Shown here: piece by piece, positions 35,401 through 42,346 of the stretch | How positions within the stretch are numbered: the stretch's first letter is position 1 | Layout of the letters: each line of letters begins with the position of its first letter | Assembly (NCBI GenBank): GCA_033485155.1 | Contig: JAWQJJ010000001.1 | Span: forward strand, 62,001-126,000 | Direction of reading: 5' to 3' | DNA: 64,000 nucleotides | Origin: Methanomassiliicoccus sp. | GTDB taxonomy: Archaea; Thermoplasmatota; Thermoplasmata; Methanomassiliicoccales; Methanomassiliicoccaceae | Translations under genes and position numbers: made by a program | The notes under the pieces: model-generated | Told to the model about the DNA's origin: nothing | The model's database searches: none | The model's input: only the letters and a program-made list of their open reading frames with translations

Positions 35401-37822
35401 GGTCCACCAGGCGCTGAGGAAGCTAGAGGCAATCGGACGAGTGGGCAGGGTCGGCCATCGCGACGGGAAATGGTTGTACCAGGCCCGAGAGGTGGAGGCC
35501 AGGCCGCGTCAGGATGCCATGGACGAGGTCCTGGTGCGCTATCTGGAATGCTATGCGCCGTCGACCGCCGAGGAGACTGCCTTCGTGTTCGGCCTGGACG
35601 TCGATGAGGTGCGCCGGGCCCTCGACGACCTGGTGCAGGAAGGCCTGATCGCCCGCGGTCGCTACCTGGTATCAGAGCATGAACAGTATATGCTCAAGCG
35701 CGACTACCTCAGGCTGAAGACCAACAACCTCAACGCCTATGATCACCGCACGGTGGAGGGGTACCGCCGCTCCAAGCAGGACCGTTCCTTCGTTTCGCTG
35801 GACGAGTTGTTCGACAACTTCGGGGACATAGGCATGCCCCTGGACGCCTTCCACCGCGTGGAGGGCTTCAAGCTCAAGGATTGGGAGCAGATGCGCCGCG
35901 ATGGCCGGCTGCTCCTCGGGCGATTCGTACGCGGGCGTGTGCGATACGTGCGGGCCCAGGACGCCCCGGCCTATGTGGCAGCGTACCGCAATGGCCCCCT
36001 CAAGCCACTGGACGAGAGGGTGCTGGGCGTCATTCGATCGAGCGACGACGGCATGTCCATGCGCCAGATAACCTCAGCCCTGGCCGGCCGCACCAAGGAT
36101 GAAATCAAGGAGAGCATCGACCGCCTGGACCGCAACATGATGATTGTCCGCCGATTCGAGGAGCGGGAGGAGTGGTCGTCCGAGAACATTTACCAGGCCT
36201 ATGACGCCCCGGAGCACCAGGGCGACGCGCGCCGCGAGATCGTGGAACGCTTCGTCCGGGCGTACGGCCCGGTGTCGATATACACCATTACCACCGCTAC
36301 CCAGTTTCCAATCGCTCAGGTTGCCGGCATGCTCTCGGAGATGGAAGTGGAGACTATTACTGTGGGCGAGGGCAGGGAGGAGATGTACCTCTTTAAGGAC
36401 GAGCTGCCGGCCCTGGGAAACGCGCCGCGCTCCGAGCAGGTGATGCGCATAGTGTCGCTCCACGATCCCGGAGTGCAGGCGATGTGGGCGGCCATCGCCG
36501 CCCGCTACGGCGATCGCTGGATCTTCCCCATCGTGGCCGACGGCCGCCTGGTCGGGGGGGCGGAGAAGTGGAACATGAGCGGGTGCATTGAGATCCGGGA
36601 ACTGGACCTCGAGGACCCCGCGCTGCTGCCCCGGGCCCTGGAGGCGATGGAGCGGTTCATGGAGTTCTACTCGATGATGGGCTACGACATCGTGCGCCTG
36701 CGGGAGGTCCTGGGCGCCTCGCCCGAGAATTTACCGGCAGAGCATGCCGAAGTGCTCGCGGCGCACGGTTATCTCCGCATGGGGGACATGTTCGTCAAGG
36801 GCCGTATGGTCCCCGACCATCACTCCCGGGGGGACGCCCTGTCATACGTGCTGTGGAAGCAGCGCATTGATCAGAAGAGGCGCTTCCCCAACGTGGTGGA
36901 GGCGATCAAGGTCGTCGGCGGCCTCCGCTCCGATGCCGCCGCAGCCCTGAGGTGCAAGAACCGCATACCGCTGAAGAAGATGTACGAGATGGGCTTCCTG
37001 GTCAAGGTGCAGGCGATACCCGACTACGTCACATACTGCAGCCTGGAGCACGCCTCCCTGTGCCGCCGGGCCAAGAACCGGGAGATCACCGAGGAGATGC
37101 GGTCGCTGGTCCGCGCCATCGAGGACGGTAGACCGATGTCCCGCAATCAGTTGTTCGACCACTCGGTGCTCGGACGCAAGGAGACGCAGGACGCGCTCAA
37201 GGCGCTGGTCAACGGAACGGTCATCTACACCGACCAGAACAAGCGCCTGCGTCTGGTGCCGGAGATCGACATGCCCCCTCACGACGCCATGCTGGAGATC
37301 CTCCGTCACTCCTTCCGCAACTTCGGGCTGTTCACCGCGGAGAACCTCGCCCGGTATATTCGTTACGAGATGCCGATGAAGGAGCTGCGCAGCGCCTTGG
37401 CCGAGCTGGAGAGGGAAGGTTTCCTCGTCAAGGGTTTCCTCGTCGACGGTGACGAGAGCGTATACTGGATGCTCAAGGAGGACCTCGACCGGATAGGCAA
37501 GGTCCGCTCGACCGAACAGTTCGTACTCGGCCCTGAGGACGGGCTCCATACCTACCTCGCGGAGTGGATCCGCCAGAACCTGGGCGGTAGCTACTACTCG
37601 GTTATCCTGGATGGGCCGAGAATGATCGGTTCGTTCCGTGGGAGGGTGAAGGCCACCGACATCGTCCTGCATGAGTACAAGGGCAGCTCCGAGGCCCGCG
37701 CCATCCTCACCCGTCATCTGCACTCCCTCGGGCTGACCATCAGGGTCGAGGATGACGAGGACACCGTGCCCGATTGGGAGGTTCAGGCGTTCTACGAGAA
37801 GACCCATCCGGGAGAGGTGTGA
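32441..37822 (+). CDS. lhr: Lhr-type DEAD/DEAH superfamily 2 helicase with very long C-terminal extension
   Basis: This 1793-residue protein is a superfamily 2 helicase. Motif I SSPTGSGKT is at 52-60, motif Ia SPLKALANDI near 90, and DEIH at 178-181. Motif III is GLSATLAP and motif VI is LQRIGRSGHG. The Lhr winged-helix and domain IV region follow to about residue 870. The remaining 900 residues contain several predicted winged helices (segments such as SPQELAAALETPGDKVHQALRK and STAEETAFVFGLDVDEVRRALDDL). Archaeal Lhr proteins are usually under 1000 residues; this length is closer to bacterial full-length Lhr (about 1500) and exceeds it. DNA repair or crossover processing is the family role. 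It is a single gene in its own transcription unit. Confidence 0.92.
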   Translation: MHKVTRRYKKDEVVSLLDPLIAKWFNGKFKDFTEPQSYAIPLIHDRQSVLVSSPTGSGKTLTAFTSIINELFKYSKEGMLEDRVYAVYISPLKALANDINRNLEEPLREMREVAEREGEVFPEIRVGVRTGDTSQSERQKMLRKPPHILITTPESLALVLAAPKFREKLSQVEYVILDEIHEVCDSKRGVFLSLTLERLQEMCPRRFVRVGLSATLAPIQDVAEYLVGYQDGKPRDVNVVEIIRQRDLDIRVECPTDDMTALPYEIVNSKMYDQLYEMIQEHRTTIVFTNTRSGTEHVVYKLKERGLESIEAHHGSLAKEIRLDVEERLKKGELKCVVSSTSLELGIDIGFVDLVVQIGSPKSVAKGLQRIGRSGHGHGLTSKGRMLVFDKDDLVECAVLCRAAHHKHIDRVSISENCLDVLSQSLVGMSLEQRWDVSKALEVVRRSYCFRNLGEKQFLEVLKYLGSKDAFEGVYPKLWYDEEERRFGRRAGSRMIYFLNLGTIPEEANYKVFTEKGGLIGDLTEKFVERLSPRDVFVLGGKSYEYVRTKGMKAFVREASGRKPTVPTWSGEMLPRSFDLSMNIATFRRELMERLDQNDDDIIAWLCSFGIDRGSARSILSYFREQKAACDFIPNDHELAIEGYIDLSGNHNIIFHFPFGRRVNDALSRAYAFMMTQRLGSNVSVSVTDDTFMVSSPKPIEIRGLERILSSASLEDVLMRAVKDSELFKQRFRHTASRSFMILRNYKGREVSVGRQQVRSTYLLETLGNMDGVPVIDETYREIMEDVMDIKNAQAVLRSVESGEIKVRAIDYTSTPSPFAHNAILAGISDMVLMEDRGALLRELHRRVLSKVMGSDLSEFEFTEDRVLPYFRQRIGFVNSKDDLLALIRRAGPIRVLKEKGRSVYPYTIASRESVDSWSAELVHEGAIASVYIDDAYFVASEDLPAYHAVLAKDRRLGELEEKVLAETGEAKSPQELAAALETPGDKVHQALRKLEAIGRVGRVGHRDGKWLYQAREVEARPRQDAMDEVLVRYLECYAPSTAEETAFVFGLDVDEVRRALDDLVQEGLIARGRYLVSEHEQYMLKRDYLRLKTNNLNAYDHRTVEGYRRSKQDRSFVSLDELFDNFGDIGMPLDAFHRVEGFKLKDWEQMRRDGRLLLGRFVRGRVRYVRAQDAPAYVAAYRNGPLKPLDERVLGVIRSSDDGMSMRQITSALAGRTKDEIKESIDRLDRNMMIVRRFEEREEWSSENIYQAYDAPEHQGDARREIVERFVRAYGPVSIYTITTATQFPIAQVAGMLSEMEVETITVGEGREEMYLFKDELPALGNAPRSEQVMRIVSLHDPGVQAMWAAIAARYGDRWIFPIVADGRLVGGAEKWNMSGCIEIRELDLEDPALLPRALEAMERFMEFYSMMGYDIVRLREVLGASPENLPAEHAEVLAAHGYLRMGDMFVKGRMVPDHHSRGDALSYVLWKQRIDQKRRFPNVVEAIKVVGGLRSDAAAALRCKNRIPLKKMYEMGFLVKVQAIPDYVTYCSLEHASLCRRAKNREITEEMRSLVRAIEDGRPMSRNQLFDHSVLGRKETQDALKALVNGTVIYTDQNKRLRLVPEIDMPPHDAMLEILRHSFRNFGLFTAENLARYIRYEMPMKELRSALAELEREGFLVKGFLVDGDESVYWMLKEDLDRIGKVRSTEQFVLGPEDGLHTYLAEWIRQNLGGSYYSVILDGPRMIGSFRGRVKATDIVLHEYKGSSEARAILTRHLHSLGLTIRVEDDEDTVPDWEVQAFYEKTHPGEV

Positions 37823-37851
37823 GGCCGGTCCACTCTCCCGGCAGCCTAATC

Positions 37852-37891
37852 ATCGTTAAGATTTAAATATCGTTAAACCATTTTCGGGCTG
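37852..37891 (+). promoter_or_regulatory. Promoter with direct repeats flanking the TATA box
   Basis: Two identical 8-mers, ATCGTTAA (37852-37859 and 37869-37876), are spaced 17 bases start to start and bracket the TATA-like ATTTAAAT (37861-37868). The ATG of the following regulator lies 24 bases after the box, so the message is leaderless. The arrangement suits an operator for autoregulation. Confidence 0.55.
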
Positions 37892-38272
37892 ATGAAGATC
37901 CCCTGCGAGCTTATCGTGTGGTACGTTCTCCCATCGATACGGCGAGAGCTGGCCAGAGAGCTGGTGGAGAAGCACAAGCTCACTCAGGCCGAGGTCGCCC
38001 GTCGCTTCGGGGTCACTGACGCCGCCATATCCCAGTACTTGAAGTCCAAACGTGGCACCAACAAGGAGTTGGAGAATAGCGGTCGGTACGACGAGTTCAA
38101 GGCCGAGATCAGCAGGGCCGCGCAGCGCATCATCGACGGGTCGGATATCGTCACCGAGACCTGCCGGGTGTGCGAGATGGTCAAGCGCAGCGGGATGCTG
38201 GTCAAGGTTTACGAGACCCACACCGGGGTCAAGGCGCCGGCGTGTGTGTGCCCGGACTGCGGTCAATATTAG
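37892..38272 (+). CDS. XRE-like HTH regulator with C-terminal cysteine cluster
   Basis: This 126-residue protein is a COG2522-like archaeal regulator. The N-terminus (MKIPCELIVWYVLPSIRRELARELV) precedes a clear helix-turn-helix (LTQAEVARRFGVTDAAISQYLKSKRG, about 30-55). A helical linker leads to a cysteine-rich C-terminus with CRVCEM and CVCPDC, which could bind zinc or an iron-sulfur cluster. C5 near the N-terminus is also conserved in such proteins. Metal or redox sensing is inferred. Its promoter carries direct repeats that it may bind. The last 44 bases overlap the convergent glycosylase gene. Confidence 0.82.
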   Translation: MKIPCELIVWYVLPSIRRELARELVEKHKLTQAEVARRFGVTDAAISQYLKSKRGTNKELENSGRYDEFKAEISRAAQRIIDGSDIVTETCRVCEMVKRSGMLVKVYETHTGVKAPACVCPDCGQY

Positions 38273-39074
38273 CGGTCTTCTTGTTGGCCCGGTCCTCAGC
38301 GATGTAAAGATACTCCTGGGCGTAGCCGGCGAAGCGACCGAAATGCCGGCGGGCGTTCTCGCTCACCTTCCTGTAGCTACCGGACACGCCGTAGCGTTCT
38401 CGCATGGCCCGGGCGATCCTGACGTCCACCGGGCAGGCCTGCAGGTGATCCAGGGAGAACAGGGCAATGCAATCGGCTACCTTGTCCCCAATGCCCTTGA
38501 CCGTCTTGAGGTACCTTACCGCCTCAACGTAGTCTAGAGACCTCAGGCGCTCGAGGTCGAACTCCCCGTCCCGCACCGAGACAGCATAGCACCGCAACCA
38601 TTCGGCGCGGTAGCCGAGGCGGCAGGCAGTGATGTCACCACCCTCCGCCAGCTCTTCAGGAGTGGGGAAGGCGAACCTGCCATCAGCGAGCCGTCGACCG
38701 TGGGTCCGGCACACCGACTCGATCATCATCTTGATTCGCGGGACGTTGGCGTACGAGGCCAGGAGGTACGAGGCGGAGCACTCCCAGACGTCCTGACGGA
38801 TCAGTCTCATCCCTCGGAAGCGGTCGATGACCGCGGCGATGCACTCGTCCCTGGAAATGTCCTCGTAGATCATCTCGAGGTCGTCGTCCAGCCGGAAGTA
38901 TCGGCGCAGGAAGGTATCGTCGTATTCTCCCTCGGCCAGGAGCTCGTTCCCTTTCTGACGCAGGCGGAGGGAGCGGTCTCCTACGACGCCCTGCCACCAC
39001 TCCCCATCTCTGGACCATCGGAACACCTGGCCGCTGTCCAGGGTGTACCCTAGGTGGAACAGCGGCACCCTCAT
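38229..39074 (-). CDS. ogg: 8-oxoguanine DNA glycosylase / AP lyase, OGG1-type
   Basis: This 281-residue HhH-GPD glycosylase removes 8-oxoguanine from DNA. It keeps the N-terminal OGG domain with TLDSGQVFRW, like eukaryotic GQ-FRW. The helix-hairpin-helix VKGIGDKVADCIALFSL carries the catalytic lysine K198, followed by PVDVRI with the catalytic aspartate D217. This is closer to OGG1 than to the shorter archaeal OGG2 or AGOG types. Its start overlaps the 3' end of the methyltransferase gene by 4 bases. The run of genes from 39.9 to 38.2 kb on this strand is probably one operon. Confidence 0.9.
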   Translation of the reverse strand: MRVPLFHLGYTLDSGQVFRWSRDGEWWQGVVGDRSLRLRQKGNELLAEGEYDDTFLRRYFRLDDDLEMIYEDISRDECIAAVIDRFRGMRLIRQDVWECSASYLLASYANVPRIKMMIESVCRTHGRRLADGRFAFPTPEELAEGGDITACRLGYRAEWLRCYAVSVRDGEFDLERLRSLDYVEAVRYLKTVKGIGDKVADCIALFSLDHLQACPVDVRIARAMRERYGVSGSYRKVSENARRHFGRFAGYAQEYLYIAEDRANKKTANIDRSPGTHTPAP

Positions 39075-39895
39075 TGTTTCTTCCGGGCCACGAACACCAT
39101 CAGCTCGCTGGTGGCCTTGAACGGCCCCCCGTTGTAGTCGCCGTAGACCTCCGTCACCTGGAAACCACAGCGGTCCATGAGCTCCAACGCCTCGCGGTGG
39201 AACAGGTACCTGAGTGTGAACACCGAGGTCACCCGGCGCAGGGGTTTATCCTGCCGCGAGATGTCGTAGAAGTATGTGACCGTGGTCCTCTGGCTAGGCT
39301 GATCGAAGATCTGAGACTCGAACCAGGAGATGACCTCTCCCTGATGGGTCAGCTTCGTCCCACGATGCCGGAGGACCTGCTCAGGCCGGTCCAGGCGGGG
39401 CGAGAAGACCGCGAAGGAGAACAGGCCATCCTCGTCGAGGTGGTCATGGATGCGGAGCAGGGCATTCTCCTGGTCCTTGGTGTCCAGGAGGTGCAGGAAC
39501 GAGCTGTATGGGATGACGATGAGCTTGAACTTGCGTCCCAGCGCCATCTCCCTGATGTCCGCCTGCACCATGGCCACCCGCGCCTCCTCCTTGGGGTCGA
39601 GGAACGAAACCTTGGTGGCGCAGACGTCCAGCATGGCCGGGCTGCGGTCGACGCCGGTGATGTCATAACCGGCCTCGGCGAAGGGGATAAGCACCCGCCC
39701 GGTCCCACTCATGCACTCCAGCACCGGACCGCCGGTCCTCTCGGCGAGATCAAGGAAGAAGCGGATGTCGTCCTTATAGTCCTCATGCCAGATATCGTAG
39801 TACCGGGCCGAGCCCTCGTACAGGTCCAGATTCTCCGTGTCAGCGCTTATATCCGAAGCGTCGGAGGAGTTCCTTCCTTTTCTTGGCGTCCTCAT
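39071..39895 (-). CDS. Class I SAM-dependent methyltransferase
   Basis: This 274-residue protein has a Rossmann methyltransferase core. Motif I is VLECMSGTGRVLIPFA with GYDITGVDRS, motif II is MVQADIREM, and motif IV is KLIVIPYSSFLHL. The early YDIWHEDYKDD is typical of the Methyltransf_25 type. The C-terminal part (RRVTSVFTLRYLFHREALELMDRCGF) resembles small-molecule methyltransferases. ATG 39895 has GGAG five bases upstream and lies 56 bases inside the preceding adenosine-kinase-type gene. The substrate is unknown. Confidence 0.85.
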   Translation of the reverse strand: MRTPRKGRNSSDASDISADTENLDLYEGSARYYDIWHEDYKDDIRFFLDLAERTGGPVLECMSGTGRVLIPFAEAGYDITGVDRSPAMLDVCATKVSFLDPKEEARVAMVQADIREMALGRKFKLIVIPYSSFLHLLDTKDQENALLRIHDHLDEDGLFSFAVFSPRLDRPEQVLRHRGTKLTHQGEVISWFESQIFDQPSQRTTVTYFYDISRQDKPLRRVTSVFTLRYLFHREALELMDRCGFQVTEVYGDYNGGPFKATSELMVFVARKKQ

Positions 39896-40322
39896 CGGTC
39901 TCCACTCCCTTGGGGGTCTGTCCGTCCACCACCCCGACTATTCCCCGTCCCCGGTCCGTCTCGACCACCAGCACTTCCGCGGGATTGGCCGTGGCGCAGA
40001 AGATAGTGCACACCTCAGGCACCTCCTTGATGCTTCTCAGGACGTTGATGGGGTAGGCCTGGGTGAGCACGATGACGAAGGAGTGACCGGCGCCGATGCG
40101 CTGGGCATTGTCCACCGCTGCAGCCTTGAGCGCCTCGTCGTTCCCCTCTACCCTGATGAGCCGGTCCCCCGAGGCCTCGCAGAACGCCACCCCGAACCGG
40201 ATGCCCGGTACGGCGTTGACCATCGCCTCGTAGACGTCCTCGGCGGTCTTGATGAAATGGGACTGCCCGACGATGATGTTGGCGTCCTCGGGTTTCCTCA
40301 GCTCCACTGCCTCCGTCCTCAT
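39840..40322 (-). CDS. Adenosine-specific kinase homologue (COG1839)
   Basis: This 160-residue protein belongs to a small archaeal/bacterial family, with a structure known from Pyrobaculum, annotated as adenosine-specific kinase. Recognisable segments are NIIVGQSHFIKTAEDVYEAMVN, GIRFGVAFCEASG, and the glycine-rich HSFVIVLTQAYPINVLRSIKEVPEVCTIFCATANP. GRGIVGVVDGQTPKGVE follows near the end. ATG 40322 (MRTEAVELRKPED) is the family-like start; the frame is open to 40373. The 3' end overlaps the methyltransferase start by 56 bases. Confidence 0.85.
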   Translation of the reverse strand: MRTEAVELRKPEDANIIVGQSHFIKTAEDVYEAMVNAVPGIRFGVAFCEASGDRLIRVEGNDEALKAAAVDNAQRIGAGHSFVIVLTQAYPINVLRSIKEVPEVCTIFCATANPAEVLVVETDRGRGIVGVVDGQTPKGVETDEDAKKRKELLRRFGYKR

Positions 40323-40420
40323 GCACTCCCAGGACAATGAGCCCTTTCCAGCGATAAATAGCCTTGCCATCATGGTCCGACGGTGGAACGTTTTTTACTC
40401 CGCACGCCCTTGCTCTGGGC

Positions 40421-41221
40421 ATGTTGTTCGTAGGTCCGGCCGGATATCCGCCAGGCAGCAAGGGTGCCCTCCAGGCGCTGGAGAATGTCCGCAAGCTGGG
40501 GCTGGACGCCCTGGAGGTTCAGTTCGGCCGCAGCGTCAACCTCAGCGTGGAGAAGGCGCGGGAGATCGCTCCCCGGGCCAGGGAGCTGGGGATCGCGCTG
40601 AGTGCCCATGCTCCATACTACATCAACTTCAACTCCGAGGAGGCGAACCGTCAGAAGAGCGAGGAGTGGCTGCTATCCTCCCTTCGATCCGTGGACGCTA
40701 TGGGCGGGCGGATCGTAGTGGTCCATGCCGCCTCCTACATGGACCGACCACCCTCCGTCGCCACCCGGGCGGTAGTGGACGGCCTGAACCGGGTCCGCCA
40801 GGTCGCCGAGGACGAGGGGTTGTCCCCGATCATCGGCCTCGAGACCATGGGAAAGGTTGGGAGCTGGGGCACCATCGAGGAGATCGGCGAGGTCATGGCT
40901 GAGGTGGAGGGGGTCGAACCTGTTCTGGATTTCGCCCACATCCACGCCCGGGGCCAGGGCTGCCTGCGCACCGAGGATGACTTCCGCATTGTGCTGGACA
41001 GTGCTATGGATCTCTTCGATGGACGGTTGCACTGCCACTTCAGCTGCATCGAGTATACTGCCAAGGGGGAGAAGCGGCACCTTCTGCTGGAAAAGAAGGA
41101 TCCTGATTTCGCGCTCCTCTGCAGGGTCCTCCCGAGGTCGGGAAGGGACGTTACGATCATCTGCGAGAGCCCCGACCCGTCAGGGGACGCCGCCGTCATG
41201 AGGAAGATGCTGGACCAGTGA
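40421..41221 (+). CDS. nfo: Endonuclease IV-like AP endonuclease (TIM barrel)
   Basis: This 266-residue protein of the AP endonuclease 2 family cuts DNA at abasic sites. Metal-binding signatures of the endonuclease IV barrel are present: ALSAHAPYYINF, VVVHAASYM, GLETMGKVGSWGTIEEI (catalytic Glu), LDFAHIHARGQG and HCHFSCIEY, with ICESPD near the end. ATG 40421 is leaderless: TTTTTTACTC (40391-40400) is the TATA element about 26 bases upstream, and the frame extension to 40364 covers that promoter. It is next to, and divergent from, the operon with the OGG1-type glycosylase, so both ends of base-excision repair lie together. Confidence 0.88.
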   Translation: MLFVGPAGYPPGSKGALQALENVRKLGLDALEVQFGRSVNLSVEKAREIAPRARELGIALSAHAPYYINFNSEEANRQKSEEWLLSSLRSVDAMGGRIVVVHAASYMDRPPSVATRAVVDGLNRVRQVAEDEGLSPIIGLETMGKVGSWGTIEEIGEVMAEVEGVEPVLDFAHIHARGQGCLRTEDDFRIVLDSAMDLFDGRLHCHFSCIEYTAKGEKRHLLLEKKDPDFALLCRVLPRSGRDVTIICESPDPSGDAAVMRKMLDQ

Positions 41222-41302
41222 TGTTCTCAGCTTTCGATGCCAGGACGACAAGTATATATCCGAACATATATTTTTCATTCGATAGACCCAGAGGTGACCG
41301 GT

Positions 41303-42346
41303 GTGGCACAAGCCGCCGACAGCAGTAACGAGGAAACCGATTTTGAGTTCGATTGCCCGGAATGCGGCACTCATATCCAGGGCGAGGTGGACCGCTGTCC
41401 GAAATGCGGCGTGGAGTTCGTCATAGAAGAGGTCACCGAGTCCGAATGTCCGTCATGCCACGCAATGGTCCCCCTTGAGAGCCGGACCTGCCCGCTATGT
41501 GGAGGGGCCATGGCCCCTGAGGCTCCCGTCGCGGAGGTCGAGGAACAGCCACCCGCTCCTGAGGACAAGCACCAGGAGGACCTGGACCAGAAGCTCAAGG
41601 AAGAATTCTCCGCTCTCGTCTCCGAGGTTGGCCCCATGATCGCCCTGGCTAAGGAACACTCTATCGACACCACCGCTTCCCGCCGGCTCATCGACAAGGC
41701 GGTGGCCATGGGCAAGCGCCGGGAGATAGACCCCGCGGTCCGCACCATGAGGGAGTGCCGGGAGATGCTGGAACGCTCCATCGCCGACCGTCTGGAGCGG
41801 GACATAATGTACCTGGAGAACCTCGCTGACGTCGCCCGTAGGATGAGCTCGGACCACCAGTCCATCGAGAAGGCCGTCTCCGACATCAAGGAGCGGCAGG
41901 CGGCCAGGGACCTCCCCGGAGCGCTGGAAAGCATCCGAATGGCCAAGCGCAACGCGGAGAAGCTGACCGGGAAGTACGTGGAAGCACATGAGATGTACGA
42001 GGGGCTGGAGAAACTCATCATCAACGCCGAGGTCTTCTACTTGGACGTGAGGGAGCCGCGCAAGCTCCTGAACGAGGCCAGGGAAGCTGGCGAGAACGGC
42101 GACTGGACGACCATGGGCATCCTCTCCCGAAAGGGAAGGGAGGAGCTGAACAAGGTCCTGCCGGAAATGCTCAACGTCGAGCTGCGGAAGGCGAAACAGG
42201 CCCTGCTCGAACTGAAGGCCAAGGGCAAGGATGTAAGCTCGATAATCAAGACCCTCAAGGACGCCGGCGTGGCGATGAAGAGGACGCGGTACGAGGAAAC
42301 GCTGGAGCGCCTGACCGAGTTCCGGGAAGAGGAGAGAAAGCTCTGA
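41303..42346 (+). CDS. Double zinc-ribbon protein with long coiled coil
   Basis: This 347-residue cytosolic protein has no known function. The N-terminus has two zinc ribbons: CPECGTHIQGEVDRCPKCG and CPSCHAMVPLESRTCPLCG. An acidic proline-rich linker follows, then some 230 residues of helical, heptad-rich sequence in repeating 30-40 residue helices, TPR-like in look (MRECREMLERSIADRLERD; LLNEAREAGENGDWTTM). GTG 41303 follows GAGGTGA at ideal spacing. An upstream ATG (41237) is rejected because the TATA elements (GTATATATCC, ACATATATTT) fall inside that extension. Related zinc ribbons occur in three other proteins at 52-60 kb. Confidence 0.75.
   Translation: MAQAADSSNEETDFEFDCPECGTHIQGEVDRCPKCGVEFVIEEVTESECPSCHAMVPLESRTCPLCGGAMAPEAPVAEVEEQPPAPEDKHQEDLDQKLKEEFSALVSEVGPMIALAKEHSIDTTASRRLIDKAVAMGKRREIDPAVRTMRECREMLERSIADRLERDIMYLENLADVARRMSSDHQSIEKAVSDIKERQAARDLPGALESIRMAKRNAEKLTGKYVEAHEMYEGLEKLIINAEVFYLDVREPRKLLNEAREAGENGDWTTMGILSRKGREELNKVLPEMLNVELRKAKQALLELKAKGKDVSSIIKTLKDAGVAMKRTRYEETLERLTEFREEERKL

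Noticed and set aside
41237-41302. Earlier ATG start for the zinc-ribbon protein
   Set aside because: The extension covers two TATA-like elements (GTATATATCC, ACATATATTT) that should be the promoter; GTG 41303 has a good GAGGTGA.
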